From assembly GCA_944351345.1 (NCBI GenBank), contig CALVPO010000024.1:1-16304 (forward strand): a DNA stretch of 16,304 bases. The letters are read 5' to 3'. The notes below the pieces were generated by a model. It saw only the letters and a program-made list of their open reading frames with translations. It had not been told where the DNA came from and ran no database searches. Positions 1-5,785 of this stretch are shown piece by piece; position 1 is the stretch's first letter, and every line of letters begins with the position of its first letter. The translations under genes and the position numbers were made by a program. The stretch comes from an uncultured Bacilli bacterium (GTDB lineage Bacteria > Bacillota_I > Bacilli_A > RF39 > UBA660).

Positions 1-672
1 AGAAGAACCATCATTATATAAATCTATAATTTTATCAATTGCTGTTGGAGATGAAACACTTGTTCCATCTCCTGTTTCAAATGTAACAGTACCTTGGAAC
101 TCTCCTTTATCGTTATTTTTTTGATCAGTATTTACTTCTTGAATATATACTGCTATATAATATACTGCTTCTTCTCCTGAATCTAGAGTAAGATTTGTTA
201 CTAAATTAGATTTATCCATACCATTAATTATACTGCCATTTTTTATAGTTGTAGTATTAGTAAGTTCTCTCCATTTTAAATTAGTATATGTGCTACTACT
301 ATCTTTAGCATATAATTCAATAGTTCCTTTTATATTTTGTAATCTACTACCATTATTATGAAGAGTTATTTTATATACTTGGCAAGCTAAGTTGCCATAC
401 TTATCTACACAAGCTCCATTAGTAGTGTCTACTGCATTTAGAGCATTAGATAAAGAACTATCTTTTAATGGTACCATTTGACCATTATTACCTACTACTA
501 GTTCTACTGTTAAATCTGCATCTATTGCTATAACATTACCTTTTATAGCAACACTATCTTCATAACTATAAGCATAATATGAATATGTAGTACTTACTCC
601 TAATATAAATATAACAATAAGAGCTATTATATAATATTTATTAAATTTAACTAATTTTAACTTATTTTTCAT
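1..672 (-). CDS. SipW/TasA-like exported protein, C-terminus cut by window edge
   Basis: This open frame starts at an ATG at 670-672 and stays open to base 1, giving 224 visible residues. An AGGAGAT ribosome binding site at 677-683 supports the start. The N-terminus is basic (MKNKLKLVKF), followed by one hydrophobic segment (about residues 13-27) and then a GVSTTYSYYAYS stretch. That resembles the SipW-dependent signal peptides of TasA/CalY-type proteins, where a small residue and a TYAYY-like stretch precede the mature part. The mature part is rich in beta-prone and Asn/Thr residues, has one close Cys pair (about residues 88 and 96), and contains NLKW and a region around YYIAVYIQE like TasA-type beta sandwiches. 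The role is probably a surface or matrix/fibre subunit, but this is by resemblance only. The C-terminal part is missing, so a longer multidomain protein is possible. No SipW peptidase gene is visible. Confidence 0.75.
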   Translation of the reverse strand, partial: MKNKLKLVKFNKYYIIALIVIFILGVSTTYSYYAYSYEDSVAIKGNVIAIDADLTVELVVGNNGQMVPLKDSSLSNALNAVDTTNGACVDKYGNLACQVYKITLHNNGSRLQNIKGTIELYAKDSSSTYTNLKWRELTNTTTIKNGSIINGMDKSNLVTNLTLDSGEEAVYYIAVYIQEVNTDQKNNDKGEFQGTVTFETGDGTSVSSPTAIDKIIDLYNDGSS

Positions 673-692
673 ATCTATCTCCTATATTAATT

Positions 693-701
693 AGTATATC
701 A
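693..701 (-). promoter_or_regulatory. extended -10 promoter of the SipW-type gene
   Basis: On the minus strand the site reads TGATATACT, an extended -10 element (TG-N-TATACT), 20 bases before the start codon. No convincing -35 box lies at 17 bases. Transcription would start near 686 with a very short leader carrying the AGGAGAT site. Confidence 0.45.
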
Positions 702-749
702 TATTTTAATATTATTTGGTATATATTAATAATAAAAATTAGTTAAATT

Positions 750-1253
750 TTAGTTGTTATATTCTTTACTTTTTTCTTCTAATAATTTAAAATTACAACA
801 TCTTTTAGCAATATTTTGTTCTAATGAACCATTCAAATATTTATCATATAGTTTTTTAGCTCGTTCAAATAACTTTTTATCATTACGGTTTAACCAAAAT
901 AGTTGTTCTTTTAAAAGGTTTATGTACTTTTCTTCTGACTTTGTTATACATTCTTTATTTAAATCTATTTTTATTATATTTTGTTCTGTTACTGGTAACA
1001 TATTATTAAAATTAATTGCGCCTAATTTACCACCATCTAATTTTAAAAAATCTAACTTAGATTTTATTTTTAAGTGTTTAGGTTTAGGACTAGAAAGAGG
1101 TGCAAAATACATACAATTATTTACTTTAAATAATACACCTACAAATGGTCGTAATTCTTTTTCACCATAATTATATGGTACTTTATTATCAAATTTTCTT
1201 AAATAATCACAATATTTTGTATTTAGTCTTACTATAGACAATTTATTTTTCAT
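750..1253 (-). CDS. toxN: ToxN/AbiQ-family type III toxin endoribonuclease
   Basis: The protein of 167 residues matches the ToxN/AbiQ family by sequence pattern. It has an N-terminal Y-C-D-Y-L-R-x-F-D-x-K-V-P block, a central PFVGVLF-x(6)-MYFAPLSSPK block (the family's APL(T/S)SPK active-site motif), then GAINFNNMLPV, and a helical C-terminus with a KYINLLKEQ stretch. Family members are sequence-specific ribonucleases that cut cellular RNA and their own antitoxin precursor, and many give abortive phage defence. The length is typical. The frame can start at 1265, but the GGTGAT ribosome binding site at 1258-1263 fits the ATG at 1251-1253, giving MKNKL. Directly upstream are a terminator and three tandem RNA repeats, the diagnostic ToxIN layout. 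Expression is probably by leak through that terminator. No terminator is obvious after the stop codon, so transcripts may run into the SipW-type gene. Confidence 0.88.
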   Translation of the reverse strand: MKNKLSIVRLNTKYCDYLRKFDNKVPYNYGEKELRPFVGVLFKVNNCMYFAPLSSPKPKHLKIKSKLDFLKLDGGKLGAINFNNMLPVTEQNIIKIDLNKECITKSEEKYINLLKEQLFWLNRNDKKLFERAKKLYDKYLNGSLEQNIAKRCCNFKLLEEKSKEYNN

Positions 1254-1280
1254 AAACATCACCATAAATATTATATTATA

Positions 1281-1316
1281 AAAAGAAAAATAAAACTAGA
1301 GTTTGCTCTCTAGTTT
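1281..1316 (-). terminator. intrinsic terminator between ToxI and toxN
   Basis: A perfect 9-bp stem (1293-1301 with 1308-1316, AAACTAGAG/CTCTAGTTT) with a 6-base loop is followed on the minus strand by a T-rich tract (1281-1292). In type III loci such a terminator sets the excess of antitoxin RNA over toxin mRNA, which fits its place between the repeats and toxN. A T run also follows on the plus strand side. Confidence 0.85.
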
Positions 1317-1317
1317 C

Positions 1318-1420
1318 TTTTTTTAGTTCCTCTTATGGTGGGAATCACCGCTTTTTTTAGTTCCTCTTATGGTGGGAATCACCGCTTTTTTTAGTTCCTC
1401 TTATAGTGGGAATCACTAGC
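1318..1420 (-). repeat. toxI: three tandem ToxI repeats (34, 34 and 35 nt)
   Basis: The units are 1318-1351, 1352-1385 and 1386-1420, directly adjoining with no spacers. The two units nearest toxN are identical. The first transcribed unit (1386-1420) differs at the stem: GGUG/CACC becomes AGUG/CACU, a paired change that keeps the helix and adds one more U-A pair, plus one extra base. The units are clearly richer in G+C than their flanks. Confidence 0.92.
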
Positions 1421-1430
1421 TTTTTTATTT

Positions 1431-1486
1431 GCTATTTATAATAGCAATAATATTATATGCAATTTTGCATAACTTAATTACTTAAG
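1431..1486 (-). promoter_or_regulatory. ToxI leader with three inverted repeats
   Basis: Between the predicted transcription start and the first ToxI repeat lie three small inverted repeats: GCTATT-TAT-AATAGC (1431-1445), TATGCAA-TT-TTGCATA (1456-1471) and CTTAA-TTAC-TTAAG (1473-1486). The first could fold as a 6-bp RNA hairpin. The second has too small a loop for a good hairpin and looks more like a DNA site. Their role is unknown; in AT-rich DNA some may be chance. Confidence 0.4.
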
Positions 1487-1493
1487 TAGCTAT

Positions 1494-1522
1494 AATATAC
1501 ACTTTTTTTCTTAAAAAGTCAA
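1494..1522 (-). promoter_or_regulatory. promoter of the ToxIN locus
   Basis: On the minus strand TTGACT (1517-1522) and TATATT (1494-1499) are separated by exactly 17 bases, close to the housekeeping sigma consensus. It points at the ToxI repeats and gives a leader of about 65 bases. Confidence 0.75.
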
Positions 1523-1639
1523 TATTTATTTTTTTATTATTAGATTTTTTATTCCTAATTAATTATATTATTTGTTTTGAAGTACTAAAACCCCTTTTAA
1601 ATTTAAAAAATAATTTTATTATTATAATAAAATAAATAA
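1523..1639. other. AT-rich intergenic stretch, nothing else recognised
   Basis: Between the ToxIN promoter and the mltG terminator I see only AT-rich sequence with stop codons in all frames. A weak GTTTT/AAAAC inverted repeat lies around an AGTACT palindrome. No gene or RNA is supported. Confidence 0.5.
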
Positions 1640-1674
1640 TATAAAAATAGTTCGTCTTTTGAACTATTTTTATA
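1640..1674 (-). terminator. strong hairpin terminator after mltG
   Basis: A 14-bp perfect stem (1640-1653 with 1661-1674; core AAAAATAGTTC/GAACTATTTTT) with a 7-base loop starts immediately after the mltG stop codon. A T-rich stretch follows on the minus strand. A/T-rich arms on both sides could make it bidirectional. Confidence 0.8.
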
Positions 1675-2742
1675 TTAATATTCATACCATAAGTCTTCTT
1701 TTTTTAATTTATTTATAATAGCATTATGTTCTTCTTGTGTTTTGCTAAAATATACTTTTTTATTTTTATCTGCTACAAAATAGTAGTAGTCATTATCAGA
1801 TGGTTCTAAAGCTGCTTCTATAGCATCTATTGATGGGTTACAAATTGGAGATATTGGTAGAGTTTTAAATGTTGCACACCTAGTATTATAATTATTACAT
1901 TCATTTAATTCACTTTTTAATAAATCTCTTTGTCCCATATCTATGGAAGCTCCATAATAAGTAGTAACATCACTTCCTAGATTCATATTACTATTTAATC
2001 TATTATAGAATACTCCCGCTATTGCTTTTCTATCTTCTTTAGTTACGCCTTCTAACTCTACAATAGATGCTAATGTTAATGTTTGATGAACTGATAGGGT
2101 ATTTATTTCTAGTAGAGTTTTATATTTTGATAATCTAGTATCAGTCTCATCTAACATTTTTTCAAATATTTCTTCTACTGTAGCATCTTTTGAAGAGAAA
2201 GAATATGTATTTGGATATAAATATCCTTCTAGAGAATAATAAATATTAGTATTTTTTATATCATTACTTAAAAACCAATATTTATTAATAATAGTATCCA
2301 AATAAGCTTCATCCTTTAATAAATTATAAACATCTTCTTCTGTATTATTAGTATTTTCTTCGATTAATTTTGCAATACTCCTCATGTTTAATCCTTCATT
2401 AAAAGTTATACTAACCTCAGGTGTACTATTTTCACCACTATTCATAATATCTACTATTTTTTTAGTTCCCATATTCTCACTTAATTCATATGTTGCTGCC
2501 ATTAAATTAGTTTTATTATTAAGTCTTACATATATATTGAATGCTAATTTACTTCTTATCATATTATTATTATATAGAGTTACTGCTATTGAATCTATAC
2601 TTCCTGGTTCGATAACTACTTTCTTTAAGGTATCGTCATTACTTACTTTTGATAATCCAAAATTATATAGAGTGCATAAAAAGACAGTTATACTAAATAG
2701 CAGGACTATTATCGATATATATATATTGTGATAAATCTTCAT
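1675..2742 (-). CDS. mltG: endolytic murein transglycosylase MltG (YceG-like)
   Basis: MltG cuts nascent glycan strands in the membrane and is thought to set glycan strand ends during wall growth. The 355-residue protein has a short cytoplasmic N-terminus, one membrane helix (about residues 9-27), a LysM-like region (about 40-100), and the YceG catalytic domain. The family motifs are seen: EGYLYPNTY (172-180), ASIVELEG with the predicted catalytic Glu229, and GVFYNRLNSNMNLGSDVTTYYG-like text (243-264, interrupted here only by description). The length is normal. A GGATGAT site precedes the ATG. It is the last gene after ruvX and DUF1292, the conserved order in Bacillota, and ends at a strong terminator. 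Its presence implies a peptidoglycan wall, consistent with the sortase in this window. Confidence 0.93.
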   Translation of the reverse strand: MKIYHNIYISIIVLLFSITVFLCTLYNFGLSKVSNDDTLKKVVIEPGSIDSIAVTLYNNNMIRSKLAFNIYVRLNNKTNLMAATYELSENMGTKKIVDIMNSGENSTPEVSITFNEGLNMRSIAKLIEENTNNTEEDVYNLLKDEAYLDTIINKYWFLSNDIKNTNIYYSLEGYLYPNTYSFSSKDATVEEIFEKMLDETDTRLSKYKTLLEINTLSVHQTLTLASIVELEGVTKEDRKAIAGVFYNRLNSNMNLGSDVTTYYGASIDMGQRDLLKSELNECNNYNTRCATFKTLPISPICNPSIDAIEAALEPSDNDYYYFVADKNKKVYFSKTQEEHNAIINKLKKEDLWYEY

Positions 2743-2768
2743 AATGTATCATCCAATGCTAATAAATA

Positions 2769-3047
2769 CTAATTATTTTCTTTATCATTTTCCTCTTGAA
2801 TTGTTTCTAATATTGTTTCTATTATTTTCCACTCTCTATCTGTCTCAATTGGAGTAAGTTCTGTTTTTTCATCTTTTGGATTAAAAATTGATGCATATAC
2901 TTTAGTATTTCCTTCTTCATCTGTTGTATTATCTGTATATACTATATAGCTTTTATTTGTTTCTTCAGAATCAAATGTAAATAATACTTCGCACTCTACT
3001 TCTATTCCATTTTCATCTACTACTGTAAAATTAGTTTTTTCTTCCAC
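2769..3047 (-). CDS. DUF1292 (YrzB-like, UPF0473) protein
   Basis: This is a small acidic cytoplasmic protein of 92 residues. It has the family pattern of an N-terminal TVVDENG-x-E-V-E-C-E-V-L-F-T-F stretch, followed by a beta-rich middle (KSYIVYTDN, KVYASIFNP) and a very acidic C-terminus. The function of the family is unknown; its steady place between ruvX and mltG is the best identification. The frame opens at a GTG at 3056, but that codon sits almost on top of its Shine-Dalgarno. The GTG at 3045-3047 has an AGGTGA site (3053-3058) at 5 bases and gives MEEKTNF, closer to where family members begin, so I chose it. The gene overlaps the end of ruvX by 17 bases, which suggests translational coupling. 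Confidence 0.88.
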   Translation of the reverse strand: MEEKTNFTVVDENGIEVECEVLFTFDSEETNKSYIVYTDNTTDEEGNTKVYASIFNPKDEKTELTPIETDREWKIIETILETIQEENDKENN

Positions 3048-3468
3048 AATCTTCACCTTTCCTATCTAAATAGCTTTGCAATATTATTTCTGCTGCTAAG
3101 CCATCTACTTTTTGTTTTCTTTTTTTTCTGGATAAATCAGCTTCTAATAAAATATTATTTGATATAACAGAAGTAAGTCGTTCATCTTCCATAATTACTT
3201 CTATTTTAAATTTACTTTCTAATATTTTTTTAAATTCCAATGTTATTTTGGCTCTTTCTCCAATAGAATTATCCATATTTTTAGGGTATCCTAATATTAT
3301 TTTGGAAATAGAATTCTCTTTTATAATATCACTTAGAGGGCCTAACAAACTTTTATAATCTTCATTTTTAAACCTTAATGTAGTCAAAACGTTAGCAATT
3401 GTCTTAGTTGTATCAGATATAGCAATTCCTAACGTTTTGCTACCTAAATCTAAGCCCATATATCTCAT
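3031..3468 (-). CDS. ruvX: RuvX/YqgF-family RNase H-fold nuclease
   Basis: The 145-residue protein has the Holliday-junction resolvase-like/pre-16S rRNA nuclease fold. The first motif is GLDLGSKTLGIAISD with the metal-binding Asp7, followed by KIILGYPKNMD (56-66), DERLTS (95-100, Glu96) and KQKVDGLAAEIIL with Asp122. All three expected acidic residues are present, so the enzyme should be active. Family members mature the 5' end of 16S rRNA and were earlier proposed to resolve Holliday junctions. AGGTGG lies just before the ATG. The gene opens its own promoter unit (3492-3520) and overlaps the DUF1292 gene downstream. In many Bacillota alaS and yrzL precede it; here a HAD-family gene does. Confidence 0.93.
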   Translation of the reverse strand: MRYMGLDLGSKTLGIAISDTTKTIANVLTTLRFKNEDYKSLLGPLSDIIKENSISKIILGYPKNMDNSIGERAKITLEFKKILESKFKIEVIMEDERLTSVISNNILLEADLSRKKRKQKVDGLAAEIILQSYLDRKGEDCGRKN

Positions 3469-3491
3469 TAAACCACCTTACCCATATCTAG

Positions 3492-3520
3492 ATTATAACA
3501 CTACAAGGCTAATTATTCAA
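3492..3520 (-). promoter_or_regulatory. promoter of ruvX - DUF1292 - mltG
   Basis: On the minus strand TTGAAT (3515-3520) and a consensus TATAAT (3492-3497) are 17 bases apart, and a TG one base upstream of the -10 extends it. The -35 box overlaps the TGA stop codon of the HAD gene, so this operon can be expressed from here as well as by read-through. Confidence 0.75.
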
Positions 3521-4101
3521 CATCTTTCTAAAAAGTACTTGTATATTTGATACCAACTGTATACTCTATAAATATTATCTCCAGCTATATCAAGATTATA
3601 TGGAGTATCAAAACAAATAACCGGTATATACTTACTTATTTCCATAACATTATTAGCTTTATCTTCTATCATAATATCTATATTATGTTTTAGACACTTA
3701 TCTTTTTTGCTACCAGGACCTGCTATTATTTCATCATATTCTATATTATTTTTCTTTAACCATTCTTCAACATAAAAGTTCATAGTATTAGCATATTGAT
3801 TGGATAAATATCTATTATCTCTTGCTGATAATATTACTATTGTATATCCCATATCTTTTAGAGTACTAATTATCTTAGCAGCATATGGTCTAGTTGGTAT
3901 GGATACCATTAGATCAAAAATATATTCTTTCCAGAATTTATTATTTTCTTCATCTGTTAAGAAGAATTGTTCTTCCATTAAATATTTATGAGGGTTAAAT
4001 CCTCTATCTATATTGTTGTCTATACAAAATTTAAAGCCACATGAATAATGCCAGCTTCCTACGTCATTTAAGACTCCATCTATGTCTACACCAATTCTCA
4101 T
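3517..4101 (-). CDS. HAD-superfamily 5'-nucleotidase-like protein (YqfW/NT5C type)
   Basis: The 194-residue protein begins with MRIGVDIDGVLND, motif I of HAD phosphatases (nucleophile Asp6, acid/base Asp8). It continues with ILSARD (motif II, Ser92), a GSKKDKC stretch with the motif III Lys, and IEDKANNV (motif IV, Asp147). The layout, with a helical cap between motifs I and II, matches the 5'(3')-deoxyribonucleotidase/YqfW group, so a small-nucleotide phosphatase is likely; the substrate is not known. The open frame extends 11 codons further to 4134, but AAAGGAG at 4106-4112 sits at the right distance from the ATG at 4099-4101. The stop codon is TGA. There is no terminator before ruvX, 48 bases downstream, so the genes may be co-transcribed. 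Confidence 0.82.
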   Translation of the reverse strand: MRIGVDIDGVLNDVGSWHYSCGFKFCIDNNIDRGFNPHKYLMEEQFFLTDEENNKFWKEYIFDLMVSIPTRPYAAKIISTLKDMGYTIVILSARDNRYLSNQYANTMNFYVEEWLKKNNIEYDEIIAGPGSKKDKCLKHNIDIMIEDKANNVMEISKYIPVICFDTPYNLDIAGDNIYRVYSWYQIYKYFLERC

Positions 4102-4124
4102 AAGGCTCCTTTCTATTCTGTATA

Positions 4125-4133
4125 ATTGTAACA
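4125..4133 (-). promoter_or_regulatory. possible extended -10 promoter of the HAD gene
   Basis: The minus strand reads TGTTACAAT, a TG-N-TACAAT extended -10, just upstream of the AAAGGAG ribosome binding site. The -35 position is not recognisable. Confidence 0.4.
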
Positions 4134-4172
4134 TAAAATTACTTTATTATCTACATTTTTTTAATTATAATG

Positions 4173-4204
4173 AAAAAAACATCAGTATTTTGTACACTAA
4201 TGTT
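4173..4204 (-). terminator. intrinsic terminator after the unknown membrane protein gene
   Basis: A 9-bp stem with one G-U pair (4178-4186 with 4196-4204, AACATTAGT/ACTGATGTT on the minus strand) and a 9-base loop is followed by seven T. The stem begins on the stop codon. Confidence 0.75.
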
Positions 4205-5208
4205 TATTTTCTTATTAGCTTCTTTTGCGTGCTACCTTGATACATACCCAAATCAAATTCTCCTGTAATTATTTGAACGTCAGAAAAGAATTTTTCTTCT
4301 GTATGCATTTCATAATATAATAACTCTTTTAAGTTTGTAAGACTGTCCTCTATTATTTTATTTCTCTTTTTATCATAATCAGAATCTAATCCCTTAATAT
4401 TATCAGTCATGAATTCTAGATTTTTATATGCTTTACCTAAAACATTAGATGATATTTGATATTCATATGTTTTTGTTTGATCATCATAGTATATATAATT
4501 TTCTTTAGTATTACTATCAGGATTAATATATTTCACGTCATTTAATACTTCTACTTCTCCTTTAGAGAATGTTATATTCTTAATAAAACTCTCATCTAAT
4601 TTACAATAATCTAAGAATCCAGCTGATATTATATTTCTATACATTTCTATTAAATCTTTTTGGCAATTTGATAAATAACTATTGCAAGCTTTAAAATCAC
4701 TATTATAAATTTTATTTGCTAATTTATAAAATTCTGTTGTTTCTTTAGTAGGAATATTTAAATCTATTTGTCCTTTTTCAACTTGTGCTAATAGTTGCTT
4801 TATTCTACTTATATCGTATTCTATTACATCTATTGAGACATCATCATAAGATTCTGATTTCTTAGTAATATCATATTTTTCTAGATTTAAGTTTTGTATA
4901 TCGTTTGAGGCCTTTAATTGTCTTTCGATAATACTTATATTATTTAATATATTTTCATCTAATAATTCATCTAAACAAGTATTATCCGCTACTTTATCTA
5001 AAACATTTTCAAAAGTTTCCTTCTCTATTGCTTCTTTTCTAGTTTTGTTTGTGTTATATTTAACAATACCTATTCCTAGGCAAAGCACAACAAGGCCACC
5101 TCCTAATGCAAAATATATTATTTTAGGTTTATACTTAGATTCTTTATATAATTTATAATTTGCTTTATTTTTCTTTGTTTCTTTTTTTTGTACATCATTT
5201 TTCTTCAT
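4204..5208 (-). CDS. single-pass membrane protein of unknown function
   Basis: I do not recognise a family. The 334-residue protein has a lysine-rich N-terminal tail of about 28 residues, one glycine-rich membrane helix (about 29-49), a basic stop-transfer stretch, and a long acidic, mainly helical region outside. Four Cys are predicted outside (residues 78, 175, 182, 202); the pair at 175 and 182 is close enough for a disulphide. The region at about 85-150 is rich in Leu/Ile/Lys with heptad-like spacing, and 250-320 is again helical. The positive-inside rule puts the N-terminus in the cytoplasm. AAAGGGGATGAT precedes the ATG. The gene has its own near-consensus promoter and terminator, so it is monocistronic and probably well expressed. 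A stalk or envelope sensor is possible but not shown. Confidence 0.75.
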   Translation of the reverse strand: MKKNDVQKKETKKNKANYKLYKESKYKPKIIYFALGGGLVVLCLGIGIVKYNTNKTRKEAIEKETFENVLDKVADNTCLDELLDENILNNISIIERQLKASNDIQNLNLEKYDITKKSESYDDVSIDVIEYDISRIKQLLAQVEKGQIDLNIPTKETTEFYKLANKIYNSDFKACNSYLSNCQKDLIEMYRNIISAGFLDYCKLDESFIKNITFSKGEVEVLNDVKYINPDSNTKENYIYYDDQTKTYEYQISSNVLGKAYKNLEFMTDNIKGLDSDYDKKRNKIIEDSLTNLKELLYYEMHTEEKFFSDVQIITGEFDLGMYQGSTQKKLIRK

Positions 5209-5295
5209 TTATATCATCCCCTTTAATTATTTTTTTAAGATATAATTTAATAATTATTTTATTAATAACTATTATCCCTTAAAAACTAGTTCTAT

Positions 5296-5324
5296 ATATT
5301 ATCACTAATTGTTAATTTTGTCAA
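5296..5324 (-). promoter_or_regulatory. near-consensus promoter of the unknown membrane protein gene
   Basis: On the minus strand TTGACA (5319-5324), 17 bases, then TAATAT (5296-5301) with a TG one base upstream of the -10. It is the best promoter match in the window. It gives a leader of about 80 bases in which I see no clear riboswitch fold. Confidence 0.82.
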
Positions 5325-5346
5325 GTATAAGTTGATAAATCAATAA

Positions 5347-5382
5347 AATATTCTAGTTACTTATAGATAATTTTAGAATATT
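5347..5382 (-). terminator. probable hairpin terminator after the VOC gene
   Basis: A perfect 9-bp stem (5347-5355 with 5374-5382, AATATTCTA/TAGAATATT) overlaps the VOC stop codon, with an 18-base loop and a T-rich stretch after it on the minus strand. The stem is AT-rich, so its strength is uncertain. Confidence 0.5.
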
Positions 5383-5767
5383 AATTATTAAATCTTAATA
5401 AATAGCCATCAGGGTCTTGGATTAAAAATTCTTTATCTTCATAAATAATATTATCTACTTTATATTTATGTATTTCTAATTTTTTAAACATATTTATTTT
5501 TTTATTAACTAAATTTTCATAGTATTCATCAATATCTTTTATAGACATACTAATGTTTATACCCCTACCAAACGGATATTCTAAAACTCCTGTATTCCAA
5601 TTATCATTTATTTGTTCTATCATTATTTGGTTATCTTCTAATTCTAAAAAACAAAACTTATCTTCTATTCTTTCATATTTAACAATAAAACCAATAGAAG
5701 TATAAAATTTTTTACTAGTATTAATATCAGTTACACTTAATTCTGGTATAAGACTATTAAATTCCAT
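5381..5767 (-). CDS. VOC-family (glyoxalase/bleomycin resistance-like) protein
   Basis: The 128-residue protein has the two beta-alpha-beta-beta-beta modules of the vicinal oxygen chelate fold. The first holds PELSVTDINTSKKFYTSIGF and CFLELEDNQIMIEQ; the second ends in FLIQDPDGYLLRF. The pattern is nearest to metal-free bleomycin-resistance-type members: the usual metal His is absent at the first strand, and the last strand reads LLRF rather than ending in a metal-binding Glu. It may bind a small hydrophobic or peptide-like compound, but no substrate can be named. AAGGAG stands 8 bases before the ATG. The gene lies 18 bases after the sortase gene in the same direction, so it is probably the last gene of the CAP - cohesin - sortase transcript. 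I see no functional link to surface assembly. Confidence 0.82.
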   Translation of the reverse strand: MEFNSLIPELSVTDINTSKKFYTSIGFIVKYERIEDKFCFLELEDNQIMIEQINDNWNTGVLEYPFGRGINISMSIKDIDEYYENLVNKKINMFKKLEIHKYKVDNIIYEDKEFLIQDPDGYLLRFNN

Positions 5768-5785
5768 AATAAATTACTCCTTCTA

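Larger units (their letters stand above)
1293..1487 (-). ncRNA. toxI: ToxI antitoxin RNA precursor
   Basis: The inferred transcript runs from a start near 1487, set by the promoter at 1494-1522, to the terminator at 1293-1316. It carries three tandem repeats. Each repeat can form GGUG-AUUCC-CACC with the loop UUCC pairing to the GGAA a few bases downstream, making an H-type pseudoknot, and ends in an A-rich tract (CUAAAAAAAG) suited to ToxN cleavage. This is the known design of ToxI: ToxN cuts the precursor into single-repeat RNAs that wrap the toxin into an inactive RNA-protein complex. The repeat-promoter-terminator layout is seen directly; the processing is by analogy with studied ToxIN systems. 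Confidence 0.85.

Noticed and set aside
754..1170. 138-codon plus-strand frame opposite toxN
   Set aside because: The minus-strand frame has clear ToxN motifs; this one is a Phe/Leu/Ser-rich shadow without a family pattern.
1318..1420. Short CRISPR array
   Set aside because: The three repeats adjoin directly with no spacers and lie upstream of a ToxN gene with a promoter and terminator, which explains them as ToxI.
1560..1620. Possible small RNA or terminator around AAAACCCCTTTT
   Set aside because: Only a 5-bp GTTTT/AAAAC pairing and A/T runs are present, with no promoter or usable stem.
2384..2731. 115-codon plus-strand hydrophobic frame inside mltG
   Set aside because: It is the complement of the MltG N-terminal region, which is fully explained by the minus-strand gene.
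3517..3519. TGA read as Trp (Mycoplasma code)
   Set aside because: All Trp codons I checked in conserved motifs are TGG, and the HAD gene ends naturally at TGA, so the standard bacterial code fits.
5209..5290. Riboswitch in the leader of the unknown membrane protein gene
   Set aside because: The roughly 80-base leader is nearly all A/T with no conserved aptamer-like core or alternative terminator.
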